A stretch of DNA of 64,000 nucleotides from Draconibacterium mangrovi (GTDB lineage Bacteria > Bacteroidota > Bacteroidia > Bacteroidales > Prolixibacteraceae). Positions 1-8,489 of this stretch are shown here, piece after piece (position 1 is the stretch's first letter; every line of letters starts with the position of its first letter). A model generated the notes under the pieces. The model made no database searches, was not told where the DNA came from, and worked only from the letters and a program-made list of their open reading frames with translations. The stretch is taken from contig NZ_JAAAGB010000001.1 in assembly GCF_010586825.1 (NCBI RefSeq), positions 1,488,001-1,552,000 of the forward strand. The letters run 5' to 3'. Position numbers and translations under genes: made by a program.

Positions 1-55
1 TCACTCCACACCCGGCGGTTAGCGCATTGTTTTGTTGTGTACGTCAGTCATTTGA

Positions 56-1306
56 CTACTCCCCTTTAAGTGAGTAAATATTTAGCACATTCCCGTGGCG
101 CACCAATAAATGCTTGTTATAAATTGAGGGGTGTGCCCAGTGTGGCCCCTGCCCGTCTTTCATTTGGAAAGTACTTACCACTTTTAGCCGGGTTCTGTCG
201 GGCTGTACAAGGGCAATATTTCCTTGTTTTTCTTCGTAAAAATACAACATTCCATCGGCAGCAATTACCGAACCTTTGGTATGCCATTTTTCTTCCCACA
301 GGGTTTGGCCGCTTTGCCAGTCAACCGCAGCCCAGTTGCCTCGTGTGTTGTCGATCATATTCGAGGCATAAATAACACCATCGAGCAAAACCAGTCCTCC
401 GTGGTGGGTATCCAGTATATCGTTTGTCCATTTTAAGCTAATGCTTCGGGCATCGTCGGCAAGTGTAAAAAGCATACCCGGCTGTTCGTTTCCGTAGGTA
501 ATAAACAGCTCGCCATTATAAAACAGTGGTGTATTGGCGGCTTCGCCGTCTCCCTTTTCGGTGTGGTATTGTATGGTGTTGTAGGTCCAAAGCACATCGC
601 CATTACTAACATCGATGCCAATAATATCGTTTGCAGTTTGTATAAGCGCTATTTGTAAACCTCCCCACTCAACCAGGGCCGACGAGGCATATGATTTTGG
701 CCCTCCGGTGCTTTCGCTTTTCCACAAGAGTTCGCCCGTTTTTTTATGGTAAGCCACAACGGTAGTTTCTTCGCCCCCGGTAACATATAAGGCCGCATTG
801 TCGGTTAGCAATACCGATTCAACTATTCCCCAGTATTGGTATTTCCCCGAAAAGTTACTGTGTGGATTTTGTTTCCAGATCAGCTCACCGTTGCCGGCAT
901 TTAAACACACCAAAGCCGCATCGCCACCAATCAGGTAAATGCGGTTGTCTTCAATTGTTGGGGTTCCGCGCGACTCGGGATAGGTACGCGGCCACGACCG
1001 GCTAAAATCTTTTTCCCAAAGTAAGCTCCCTTCCCAATCGTAAACCGAAAGCACATCTAAAGTATCGTGTTTTATGCCTGTAATGTAAATTTTGTTGTTG
1101 TAAACCAGCGGCTGCGACAAACCTTTGCCAACATTGGCTATGGAAAGCTCAAGTTCAGGACCATCGGCCGGCCATTCGTTTAACAGGTTTTTGTCGGGGT
1201 AAATACCATTTCGGGCGGGGCCACGCCACTGAGTAATTTCGTTGGAAGTGCACGAGCCTAACAGTAATACGGCGGGAAGTAAACAAAGGAGCAAGCTTAA
1301 ACGCAT
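56..1306 (-). CDS. PQQ-like beta-propeller lipoprotein
   Basis: A 416-aa protein with a type II signal peptide whose lipobox LLGSC places the lipidated cysteine at residue 19, so it should be anchored in the outer membrane or periplasm. The mature part opens with the WRGP..RNG and EWP..GP motifs. It then repeats blade-like segments (a Tyr/Ile/Tyr strand, a Gly, then a LVCLNAGNGELIWK-type strand) typical of PQQ-like propellers. Such proteins often act as scaffolds or carbohydrate-associated oxidoreductase-like proteins, and most bind no PQQ; no active site can be assigned. It is a paralogue of the propeller at 9453-10742. It stands alone on the minus strand, divergent from the 1634 gene. The family call is firm and the function unknown. 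Confidence 0.85.
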   Translation of the reverse strand: MRLSLLLCLLPAVLLLGSCTSNEITQWRGPARNGIYPDKNLLNEWPADGPELELSIANVGKGLSQPLVYNNKIYITGIKHDTLDVLSVYDWEGSLLWEKDFSRSWPRTYPESRGTPTIEDNRIYLIGGDAALVCLNAGNGELIWKQNPHSNFSGKYQYWGIVESVLLTDNAALYVTGGEETTVVAYHKKTGELLWKSESTGGPKSYASSALVEWGGLQIALIQTANDIIGIDVSNGDVLWTYNTIQYHTEKGDGEAANTPLFYNGELFITYGNEQPGMLFTLADDARSISLKWTNDILDTHHGGLVLLDGVIYASNMIDNTRGNWAAVDWQSGQTLWEEKWHTKGSVIAADGMLYFYEEKQGNIALVQPDRTRLKVVSTFQMKDGQGPHWAHPSIYNKHLLVRHGNVLNIYSLKGE

Positions 1307-1633
1307 AATTTGGTTTTAGTTGATTTTCCTTATAAAGAAACGAAAAAAGCCATGTGAAATCAAAAATTTCCGTACCTGCATCCCGGGTTTTGTGTTTTTG
1401 CGCTTAATGCGGCTCCTATTGTACGAGCGGGTTTTTGGATTGTTTAGTCGGCCATAATGCTGTTGAGCTAAAAGGCAAAGTTGCCAGTTGGGGTTTTCAG
1501 CTATGCCGGCGGGCCGTTTATTTTCTCAGACAAATGCCCCGGGCACTGAAAATCAGTCGTTTGCTTTTAAATTCAAGCAAAATGCACTAAATTTAATAGA
1601 GAAAACTGAGTCGTAAACTAACCACATTGTAAC
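1307..1633. other. Divergent intergenic region, no gene seen
   Basis: This 327-bp gap lies between two divergent genes and should hold both promoters. I found no ORF with coding character, no RNA gene and no long repeat. A short GC-rich palindrome (GCCCCGGGC) lies near 1534-1542. An AT-rich stretch at about 1570-1605 is the best place for the rightward promoter, but no clean Bacteroidota -33/-7 pair was found. Confidence 0.5.
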
Positions 1634-2431
1634 ATGCCGGTAAATTACAAGGGTTACATTGCCAAACCCGTCCTTCCGCTTTTTCTGGTGCTGTTGCTAA
1701 GCATTTCCTTAACCAGTCAGAAAATTTATGCCCAGTCGGTGATATACAAAACCGACGGAACTACCATAAAAGCTTACCACTTAACAAAGACGGGCCACAC
1801 CCGGTCGTATAAATTATCCGACGATCCGAACACACCTTTCCTTAACATCAGGCGAAGTGAAATGGACAGTGTTCGCTACGAAGACGGCAGCATGGAGCGT
1901 TTTTTTTCGAATATTATGCTCCCCGAAAGCGAAACTCCGCCTGTAAAAATGAGAAAAAACCTGATCGGAATAAATCTGTGGCCGGTGTTTTACGGAGACT
2001 TTGAAATTTTATACGAGCGCCGTATTGGTAAACACCTTGGTTTTAAGAATAACTTTTTATTCAGGCTGTCGAACAGTAACCTGTATGGCAATTATTACGA
2101 AACAGTGGATTATACGATAAACTCCGGATTGAATTACTATTTCCTGGAGTCTGACCTTTTTCGGCTCGGTGTAGGAGCCGCTTATAATTTCGGGCAGTAC
2201 GAGTACATGGAATACCTGTATACCGAAGTATATGAGCCGTATAACAATTATTACTATAATGATTATACCACTAGCTCCGAAAAAGTGACCTCAGGCACCG
2301 TCGTTCTGAACGGGTCGGTATGCGCCAAGATCCACGACAGACTGTACATCACATTCGAGCTGGATGTTCCGCTTTATAATAAACCTCCGGCCGATGTAGT
2401 GTTTAAAACCGAATTTGCCATCAATTTCTAA
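1634..2431 (+). CDS. Secreted outer-membrane beta-barrel-like protein
   Basis: This 265-aa protein has a signal peptide of about 34 residues (basic start, Leu-rich core, cleavage after YAQ). A short N-terminal domain (about 35-85, with KTDGTTIKAYHL) is followed by alternating aromatic/polar strands from about 105 to the end, finishing in Phe (FAINF). That pattern fits an outer-membrane beta-barrel with a C-terminal beta-signal. It is Tyr/Asn-rich around residues 190-215. It is the first gene of a tight rightward trio, with the next start 10 bp after its stop, followed by a radical SAM enzyme. I do not recognise a named family; the barrel call rests on composition and strand pattern. Confidence 0.65.
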   Translation: MPVNYKGYIAKPVLPLFLVLLLSISLTSQKIYAQSVIYKTDGTTIKAYHLTKTGHTRSYKLSDDPNTPFLNIRRSEMDSVRYEDGSMERFFSNIMLPESETPPVKMRKNLIGINLWPVFYGDFEILYERRIGKHLGFKNNFLFRLSNSNLYGNYYETVDYTINSGLNYYFLESDLFRLGVGAAYNFGQYEYMEYLYTEVYEPYNNYYYNDYTTSSEKVTSGTVVLNGSVCAKIHDRLYITFELDVPLYNKPPADVVFKTEFAINF

Positions 2432-2441
2432 TAGCTCAAAT

Positions 2442-4151
2442 ATGAAAGATCAGATTTACCCAAAAGTACGGAATCAAGCCGGCAGCGATCAGCTAAAATT
2501 TCGCCGCTGGTCGACCGGATTCAAGCTTATTTCCTGGATATTGATCGTGTGTATGCTGAACCTGTTTTCGGGCTGCATGAACTATTTCAAGGTTAAAAAA
2601 GCAAGTGGTTCAGTGGTCGATAATATCGACAGTTATGCCAGTCAGCAAAAAACGATAGTCCTTCATTACGGAGATGATGCCTGGGTACTCAAGGCAATCG
2701 ATCTGAGAACAGACACACTTAACGCAAATGCCTACAAGGACTACGTTCCTATTGTTCAAAAACCGGTTAACGCTGACAAAGCCAACCGCTACCGCACAAA
2801 AAAGCCTAACGAAAGTGCCGTATTAAACGAAGTGCATATTTATACCACCGTTTTAAACCGCTATGAGGGCACCGAAAAAGTAGCCGTTCCCTTAGACCGG
2901 ATTCAGAAAATAGAGGTGTACGAAAAAGACAAGGCTGCCACAACCGGATCGTGGGTACTTGGAAGCCTGGGTGCCACAGCCGGAGCATTTCTTGTGCTGG
3001 GAGTTATAGTCGCGCTCACAAAATCGTCGTGTCCGTTTATTTATTCCTGGGATGGCGAACAGTATGCGCTCACCGGAGAAATCTATAGCGGGAGCATTCA
3101 GCCTCAACTCGAAAGGCACGACTTTTTGAAACTGCCGGTTTACAGGAATCAAAACAGCACTTATCAGTTAAAAATAGCCAACGAGGTAAAAGAAATTCAA
3201 CATACCAATCTTATGGAGCTATGGGTTTTTGATCATTCATCCGATTTAAACATCTGGGTGGATAAATACGGGAAGTATCATACGGCTGAGCAGCTTTTAT
3301 CGCCGGTGTCGGCCACCGGTTTCGATGGAACTGATCTCTCTGCGTTGATTGCCGAAAATGACAGCTTGTTTTTTACCGGCCGCATCAGCAACCAGGAATT
3401 ACCGCTCACCGATGGAATGATCCTGGAATTTCCAAAACCGGAGAATGCTAAAACTGCGAAAGTAATGATCAGGGCGAAGAACTCGTTTGTGCTTGATTAT
3501 ATGATCAACCAGTTTTACGATCAGTTTGGCGACCGATACGAACGATGGAACAAAAAACAGCAGAGGGCACCCGAAGAGCAGCTACGGCAATGGTCGGCCG
3601 ACCAGAATATCCCGCTAAGCTTATCGGTGGAGCGAAACGGCGAATGGGAGACGGTGGATTATTACAACGTGATCGGCCCGATGGCCTTTAAGGAAGACAT
3701 TCTTTCGTTCGGGCTAACCGGAACAGAAAGCAACCCGGTAAAAATTAAACTCGAAGCGGGAAACTTTTTCTGGGACATCGATTATGTGGGGATCGATTAT
3801 TCTGCCGACCGCGAGCTGGACTACACAGTTGTATCGGCAACATCAGCCGTCGATCAGTCGGGGAAAGACATTAAAAAGAAAATACAGGCCGACGATAACC
3901 GCTATTACAATCAGCCCGAAGTGGGCAACTATGCGGAGCTAAGTTTCGATCTTCCCGCAAATCTGGAAGAATCGCGTTCCGTTTTTCTGCACAGCAAAGG
4001 CTGGTACCATATCCTGCGCGATACTGAGGGCACTCCGGATATCGAATACCTGCAAACGTTCAGGGAACCCGGGCGTTTCAACCTTTTTGTGAATGAATAC
4101 ATGCAGCAAATGGTGGAGCTTCAGAACAAGGACCTGTTCCCTAAACAATAA
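2442..4151 (+). CDS. Large lipoprotein with SCPF-YSWDG motif
   Basis: I start this protein at 2442 (569 aa), 10 bp after the preceding stop; an in-frame upstream ATG at 2415 would overlap that gene. An unusually long N-terminal stretch precedes a hydrophobic segment and a lipobox-like LFSGC (Cys45). A second hydrophobic segment lies at about 170-192. It is followed at once by SSCPFIYSWDG...GEIYSGSIQPQLERHD, the most motif-like part, and then a long beta-rich region. The Cys-Pro-Phe plus Trp-Asp-Gly block recurs, as I recall, in uncharacterised bacterial surface proteins, but I cannot name the family. The gene ends 11 bp before the radical SAM gene, so the two are probably co-transcribed and functionally linked. 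Function unknown. Confidence 0.7.
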   Translation: MKDQIYPKVRNQAGSDQLKFRRWSTGFKLISWILIVCMLNLFSGCMNYFKVKKASGSVVDNIDSYASQQKTIVLHYGDDAWVLKAIDLRTDTLNANAYKDYVPIVQKPVNADKANRYRTKKPNESAVLNEVHIYTTVLNRYEGTEKVAVPLDRIQKIEVYEKDKAATTGSWVLGSLGATAGAFLVLGVIVALTKSSCPFIYSWDGEQYALTGEIYSGSIQPQLERHDFLKLPVYRNQNSTYQLKIANEVKEIQHTNLMELWVFDHSSDLNIWVDKYGKYHTAEQLLSPVSATGFDGTDLSALIAENDSLFFTGRISNQELPLTDGMILEFPKPENAKTAKVMIRAKNSFVLDYMINQFYDQFGDRYERWNKKQQRAPEEQLRQWSADQNIPLSLSVERNGEWETVDYYNVIGPMAFKEDILSFGLTGTESNPVKIKLEAGNFFWDIDYVGIDYSADRELDYTVVSATSAVDQSGKDIKKKIQADDNRYYNQPEVGNYAELSFDLPANLEESRSVFLHSKGWYHILRDTEGTPDIEYLQTFREPGRFNLFVNEYMQQMVELQNKDLFPKQ

Positions 4152-4162
4152 AAACCTACAAG

Positions 4163-5359
4163 GTGAAAGAAAAGCAAGAAAGAATGCCGGAACTCATCAA
4201 TGGCCGGAGAGTATGGTTCCTGGTGAAGCGGCTGCGTGTTTTTATCTTCTGGCAAATCCTGAAAGTCAACCGTAATCCGCTTACCGCGGTGAGGGAAGTA
4301 AAGCGGCTAAAAAAACTCAGAAGTTCAGTGCATGGAGATCAGCGGATACGTAAGCTGGTAAAATTGGGCAGGCTCTACTACTGGGTGACCGATTTCCCCG
4401 GACTTCCATCGGCCAATCTGAAAAAGGTAATGCAGCAGGAGTTTTTCCGGAATAAAAGCGGGGCCGGAAGCGAGAATCCGGCAATGATTCCACAGCAAAC
4501 CATTATCTGGGGAATTACCAACCGCTGCCAACTGCAGTGTTCGCATTGTTACGACTGGGACAATATCGACAGCAGGGACCACCTTTCGCTCGATCAGCTA
4601 AAAGAGATTTTGCAAAAGATAGAAGAGCAGGGCATACGGCATGTGCAGCTGAGCGGTGGCGAGCCACTTACCCGCTTCAACGATATGATATCAATACTGG
4701 AGGAAGCTGCCTCGCGCATTGATTTCTGGTTGCTGACTTCGGGTTTTGGGTTGACGGAAGAAAAAGCCAGGGCACTTAAAAAAGCGGGTCTGGTGGGGGC
4801 AAACATCAGTCTCGATCACTGGGATGAAAACGAACACAACCGGTTCCGAAATAATGCCCGCAGTTTTGAGTGGGTGCTAAAAGCCGTTGAAAACTGCCGG
4901 AAAGCCGGGATACTGGTGAGTCTTTCGATGTGTGCCACCCGCGAATTCACGAGCAAAGAAAATCTTGAAAAATACATTCAGCTGGCCAAAAACATGGGTG
5001 CACATTTTATCCGTATCCTGGAAGCCCGTCAGGTGGGGCGTTTTTCAGACAAATCCGTTCATTTGGGAAAGGACAGGATCGACATGATCAGTGATTTTGT
5101 CATCCGGATGAACAACGATCCGCAGTTCAACGATTACCCCATTGTGGTGTTCTATGGCTATCACCAGCGAAAATTGGGGTGTATGGGGGCCGGGAACCGC
5201 TACCTGTACATCGATGCCAACGGCGATTTTCATGCCTGTCCGTTTTGCCGTGGGAGACGAGGAAATGCACTGACCGGTTCGTTTAACAGCTCGATTGAAA
5301 AACTAAGGACCGAAGGCTGCCAGGCCTTTAAAACGGTTTCGGTTGGTGAGAAGTTGTAA
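4163..5359 (+). CDS. Radical SAM/SPASM-type enzyme
   Basis: This 398-aa protein has the radical SAM 4Fe-4S motif CxxxCxxC at Cys122, Cys126 and Cys129 (NRCQLQCSHCYDWD), followed by the LSGGEPL motif. Its C-terminal part has Cys340, Cys359, Cys362 and Cys386 (YIDANGDFHACPFC), which resembles a SPASM/twitch domain binding an auxiliary cluster. Such enzymes modify peptides or proteins or mature cofactors. The first 110 residues are a basic extension with a hydrophobic patch (about 17-33). The start is GTG at 4163; an ATG at 4184 is possible. It is the last gene of a trio with a barrel protein and a lipoprotein, either of which could be its substrate (inference). No short RiPP-like precursor gene was seen nearby. 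Confidence 0.88.
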   Translation: MKEKQERMPELINGRRVWFLVKRLRVFIFWQILKVNRNPLTAVREVKRLKKLRSSVHGDQRIRKLVKLGRLYYWVTDFPGLPSANLKKVMQQEFFRNKSGAGSENPAMIPQQTIIWGITNRCQLQCSHCYDWDNIDSRDHLSLDQLKEILQKIEEQGIRHVQLSGGEPLTRFNDMISILEEAASRIDFWLLTSGFGLTEEKARALKKAGLVGANISLDHWDENEHNRFRNNARSFEWVLKAVENCRKAGILVSLSMCATREFTSKENLEKYIQLAKNMGAHFIRILEARQVGRFSDKSVHLGKDRIDMISDFVIRMNNDPQFNDYPIVVFYGYHQRKLGCMGAGNRYLYIDANGDFHACPFCRGRRGNALTGSFNSSIEKLRTEGCQAFKTVSVGEKL

Positions 5360-5363
5360 CCGC

Positions 5364-5398
5364 AGTCACTAGTCACTAGTCACTGGTCATTGGTATTG
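5364..5398 (+). repeat. 7-bp tandem repeat just after a stop codon
   Basis: Three exact AGTCACT units run from 5364 to 5384. A degenerate fourth unit (GGTCATT) and a partial fifth follow. The array begins 4 bp after the TAA of the radical SAM gene and leads directly into nested inverted repeat A. Confidence 0.85.
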
Positions 5399-5402
5399 AA
5401 GG

Positions 5403-5573
5403 GATTGCTTCAGTCTCCGTCAGCCGACGGATCCCTCGCAATAACAATCATTGGTATTGGAAAGAGCAGCGGACAACAATTATCCTCATCCGGGCATGGA
5501 TGTCTCCTGTCCGCTGCCCAATACACCCCAACACCGCAGTCATTGCGATCCGTCAGCTGACGGAGAAGCAATC
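5403..5573. repeat. Nested inverted repeat, copy A
   Basis: The outer arms begin GATTGCTTC (5403) and end GAAGCAATC (5573). They are complementary over about 40 bp with small indels, and each contains a short palindrome of the CCGTCAGC..GACGG type. The inner arms GCAGCGGACA (5466-5475) and TGTCCGCTGC (5508-5517) are perfectly complementary around a loop of about 32 nt. The whole could fold into one long hairpin. The element fills the gap between convergent genes and its right end is 1 bp from the arsM stop codon. Copies B, C and D follow at 7.2, 9.3 and 10.8 kb. It contains no ORF of its own. Confidence 0.9.
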
Positions 5574-5574
5574 T

Positions 5575-6381
5575 TCAAGGCTTACGGGCTTCAATAGCTG
5601 CCGAAACGATATAATCGTGAATGGTAGTGCCCGGTGCCCATTCGCGGATAAACTCACGGCTTTCGTCTTTGGGCCTGATCTTGATGTCGGTAAATCCGGC
5701 GCGGGTAAGCATCGCCTCCAGTTCGTCGGTGGTAGAGGCTCCCGAGATACAACTGGAATACAGGGACATATCTTCCAGCACCTTTTCGGGTAAAACGGTG
5801 GTAGCAATTACATCGGAAACGGCAATTCGCCCACCCGGTTTTAACACGCGGAACACCTCATTAAAAACCTTTTGTTTTTCGGGCGAAAGGTTGATCACAC
5901 AATTTGAAATAGCTACATCAACACTGTTGTCGGCCACCGGCAGGTATTCGATCTCGCCCAGGCGGAACTCCACATTGTTATACCCGCCTTTACGGGCATT
6001 TTCGCGTGCTGTGGAAATCATTTTCGGGGTCATGTCAACGCCGATTGCGAGGCCGGTATTTCCCAGCTGGTTGGCCGCCAAAAACACATCGAAGCCGGCA
6101 CCACTTCCCAGGTCTAAAACCGTTTCGCCCTTTTTTATGGCAGCTATGGCCTGTGGATTTCCGCAGCCAAGCCCCAGGTTGGCACCTTCGGGAATGTTTT
6201 GTAACTCGCTTTCAGAGTAGCCCAGTTGTGCCGATATGTGGTAAAACGATTCGGCGGGTTCGGGTGCACAACAAACGTTTCCGTCTTCGGTAACACATCC
6301 GCAGTTGTTTGCATTATTTTCTACTACTCTGCTGTAGTTCTCGCGTACAGCCTCTCTGATCTCGTCGTGATTCTTTTTCAT
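5575..6381 (-). CDS. arsM: Arsenite methyltransferase
   Basis: This 268-aa SAM-dependent enzyme methylates As(III) in the cytoplasm, a detoxification step. It shows SAM-binding LDLGSGAGFD (about 89-98). Three cysteines sit where the family places its arsenic ligands: Cys73 in GLGCGNP, Cys161 in ISNCVINL and Cys211 in SSCISGA. A Cys-rich N-terminus (CGC at 27-29, CC at 37-38) precedes the fold. It lies 111 bp downstream of sigZ on the same strand. Its own upstream region repeats the ECF-like promoter found before sigZ, so control by SigZ is likely. The family match and start are clear. Confidence 0.93.
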   Translation of the reverse strand: MKKNHDEIREAVRENYSRVVENNANNCGCVTEDGNVCCAPEPAESFYHISAQLGYSESELQNIPEGANLGLGCGNPQAIAAIKKGETVLDLGSGAGFDVFLAANQLGNTGLAIGVDMTPKMISTARENARKGGYNNVEFRLGEIEYLPVADNSVDVAISNCVINLSPEKQKVFNEVFRVLKPGGRIAVSDVIATTVLPEKVLEDMSLYSSCISGASTTDELEAMLTRAGFTDIKIRPKDESREFIREWAPGTTIHDYIVSAAIEARKP

Positions 6382-6397
6382 TGTAATTGTTTTAATA

Positions 6398-6420
6398 GAC
6401 GGAGAATAAAAAAAGGTTGC
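6398..6420 (-). promoter_or_regulatory. ECF-type promoter of arsM
   Basis: On the minus strand GCAAC (6416-6420) and CGTC (6398-6401) are 14 bp apart, within TTTGCAACC..CCGTCTA, ending 17 bp before the arsM start. The same two boxes with a T-rich spacer occur before sigZ (7086-7109). An AAC -35 and CGTC -10 are typical of ECF sigma factors. Confidence 0.65.
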
Positions 6421-6492
6421 AAACTAATTATACCTCTGCCCCTCGCTTGCAACAGCTTGTCCCGAATTTTTTGGGAAGGGATAGAAACTGCA

Positions 6493-7062
6493 CTAATTAT
6501 TGCACGACTTGCAATAGTTCGGATTGGATTCGTAATTCATGATATTGCCATATTTATCGGTGTAGAAAATACAACATTCAGTGAGTTTTTGTTTAAGCAG
6601 CAGGCGTCCCCTGTGCACCCTGGTTTTTGCCGCAGAATACGAAATTCCCAGATAAAGGGCCAGCTCTTTTTGCGACATTCCCTTTATTTCGGATAAGATG
6701 AGTGCTTCGCGGTATTTTTCGGGCAACCGGTTGATAAAAGGTGCCACCCAGCTTTCTACTTCGTCCATAACATCGTCGCTTATCTCGTCATTTTCTTCGG
6801 GTGGTAGCGAGGCGATGTCTCCCTGTTTTTGTGCTTTCCGGTAATGATCGACGATCGTATTCCGGGTAATCTGAAACAACCAGCTTTTAATTTTTGTACT
6901 GTCTTTTAACGACTCGATATTGGTGAGCATTTTAAGAAAAACATTCTGAAGCAGGTCTTCTGCCGTTGCCTTGTCCGTCACTCTTTTGCGTATAAACCGC
7001 AATAGCTGATCGTAATACTCATTCCAGACAGTCTCGATGTGGATGTAATCTTTATTTTCCAT
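6493..7062 (-). CDS. sigZ: ECF RNA polymerase sigma factor, SigZ family
   Basis: This 189-aa sigma factor has region 2 (about 10-80, with EDLLQNVFLKM and LFQITRNTIVDHYRK) and region 4 (about 105-160, with LPEKYREALILSEIKGMSQKELALYLGIS). It ends in a Cys-rich tail (CCIFYTDKYGN...YCKSC) characteristic of the SigZ group. Those cysteines could sense metal or thiol stress directly, since no anti-sigma gene is adjacent (inference). The arsM gene lies downstream, and both genes carry the same ECF-like promoter, suggesting autoregulation and control of arsenic methylation. Confidence 0.9.
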   Translation of the reverse strand: MENKDYIHIETVWNEYYDQLLRFIRKRVTDKATAEDLLQNVFLKMLTNIESLKDSTKIKSWLFQITRNTIVDHYRKAQKQGDIASLPPEENDEISDDVMDEVESWVAPFINRLPEKYREALILSEIKGMSQKELALYLGISYSAAKTRVHRGRLLLKQKLTECCIFYTDKYGNIMNYESNPNYCKSCNN

Positions 7063-7085
7063 TGTTGTTCATTCTATACTAAGTA

Positions 7086-7109
7086 GACGATCTTTTTGAA
7101 AAAGGTTGC
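7086..7109 (-). promoter_or_regulatory. ECF-type promoter of sigZ
   Basis: On the minus strand GCAAC (7105-7109) and CGTC (7086-7089) are 15 bp apart, within TTTTGCAACC..TCGTCTA, ending 23 bp before the sigZ start. It matches the arsM promoter in both boxes and in the T-run after GCAACC, which supports autoregulation. Confidence 0.65.
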
Positions 7110-7185
7110 AAAACCCGTTTTGTTAATCAAACAACAGCGAATGTTTTGGCTAATTTACGGTTTTTTGGGGAGGGCTGGGGAGTTC

Positions 7186-7447
7186 AGATTGCTTCGGTCT
7201 CCGTCGGCTGACGGATCCTTCGCAATGAAAAGATATGACTTGCTTCGTTACAAACGAGGGTAGTAAGGAGCTTTGATCAGTTTGCTTCGGTCCTTCCTCC
7301 CTCGCAATGACATAACTCTAATACACAACCGGTAGCGGACAACTAGCACTCTTGTCCCGCACGATTGTCTCCTGTCCGCTGCCCAACAACTCCAAAATGG
7401 GTGTCATTACGATCCCGATGAGTAAAACGAATCGGGAGAAGCAGTCT
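7186..7447. repeat. Nested inverted repeat, copy B (expanded)
   Basis: This is the longest copy, about 262 bp. Its left arm (AGATTGCTTCGG..) is effectively doubled, a second TTTGCTTCGG..CGCAATGACA arm starting near 7281. The inner arms (GTAGCGGACA near 7332 and TGTCCGCTGC near 7374) are kept. The right arm is diverged: its central palindrome is replaced by TCCCGAT..ATCGGGA before AGAAGCAGTCT. It lies 18 bp past the stop of the leftward tocopherol cyclase-like gene and fills most of the 403-bp gap before sigZ. Confidence 0.85.
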
Positions 7448-7465
7448 AATGACAGTTGAGTAATA

Positions 7466-8488
7466 TCAGAGAGCTTCCTTCACCAAAATTTCACTGATCT
7501 TTCCGGCCACTTCGAGGGCGGCATAACGGCCGGTATCGTGAAAGATGACTTTTCCGCTTTTTTTATCGCTCAGGGTGATGTCCATTTCAGCGGTCATACT
7601 TTCGCTGATGCGACCATCCATAAAACCGGCGATTGGTGAAGCCAGTTCGGTAGCAAAATGACGGAGTGCCACTACTTCGAGGCGGTAGTTTTTGTTTTCC
7701 ATCAGCAATTCCACCTGCTTTTTGTCGGCCAGCGAGCGCAACAGATTGGTGCCGTTATAGGTGGTAAACTGAAACAGCTTCCCGTCTACATACAAACCGG
7801 CAATAAAGCCCACAAAGGAACTTCGCAACCACGGAATTTTTGCCACTGAAGCTTTAAAGGAAATTCCGGGTTGGGCAAAGTGGTTCGACTGCATCCAGAA
7901 ATACGCCGATGGAAAGGAATGGCCCCAGTCTTTTTCGATATAACCGCGTCCGCCGCTAAAATCGACCGACCGCCCTTGGATGTTTAAGATGCCCTCCAAC
8001 TCGTGATCCATGCTGACAATGCCGTGGTAGCACTCCATAAAAGGCACAAATGTATAGGGCCCCATTATCCCAGGCGAATACCACTTATTGGGCCAGGGAA
8101 CCGTGTTTTTAAACTGCAGCGTTCCTGAATAGTTGTTGAGCGCCAGTTGCATGCTGTTGCCTGTAAATTTACTCCCGTCGACACCAACAGAGAACGAACC
8201 GGAATCGGCAGTAAAGGCTTTGGCCGGAAACTGAAGGTATTCTGCTGTTTGCGCCTTTCCATCGAGCACCTGTATAAAAGCATGCTGATTGCCCTGATCG
8301 TCCATGGCAATACCGGGGATAAAGGCAAAAGCCTCCTTCCCTCCCGCCGACAAAATTTTATAGTACCAGCCTTCGAAATATCGTTTGCTGCGCCCCCAGC
8401 CGTGGTAACGCTCGGGGTGAAACAATGCTTTTATTTGTTTTATTGGGTGCATAGTTGGATTCGTGTTTCGGTTGTCAGCCGCTGGCAT
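7466..8488 (-). CDS. Tocopherol cyclase-like family protein
   Basis: This 340-aa protein resembles the tocopherol cyclase family (PF14249), with HPERYHGWGRSKRYFEGWYYK at the start, a GYIEKDWGHSFP block near the middle and SNHFAQPGISF after it. Members form a two-domain lipocalin-like beta fold. Bacterial homologues that lack a tocopherol pathway have unknown ligands, so cyclase activity should not be assumed. The 8488 start lies 1 bp after the CIA30 stop. The ATG at 8452 (MHPIKQ) better matches where family similarity begins. Probably co-transcribed with the CIA30 gene. Confidence 0.8.
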   Translation of the reverse strand: MPAADNRNTNPTMHPIKQIKALFHPERYHGWGRSKRYFEGWYYKILSAGGKEAFAFIPGIAMDDQGNQHAFIQVLDGKAQTAEYLQFPAKAFTADSGSFSVGVDGSKFTGNSMQLALNNYSGTLQFKNTVPWPNKWYSPGIMGPYTFVPFMECYHGIVSMDHELEGILNIQGRSVDFSGGRGYIEKDWGHSFPSAYFWMQSNHFAQPGISFKASVAKIPWLRSSFVGFIAGLYVDGKLFQFTTYNGTNLLRSLADKKQVELLMENKNYRLEVVALRHFATELASPIAGFMDGRISESMTAEMDITLSDKKSGKVIFHDTGRYAALEVAGKISEILVKEAL

Positions 8489-8489
8489 T

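Noticed and set aside
5621-6220. 199-aa plus-strand ORF
   Set aside because: It lies wholly opposite arsM, whose motifs are convincing; the plus frame has no recognisable domain.
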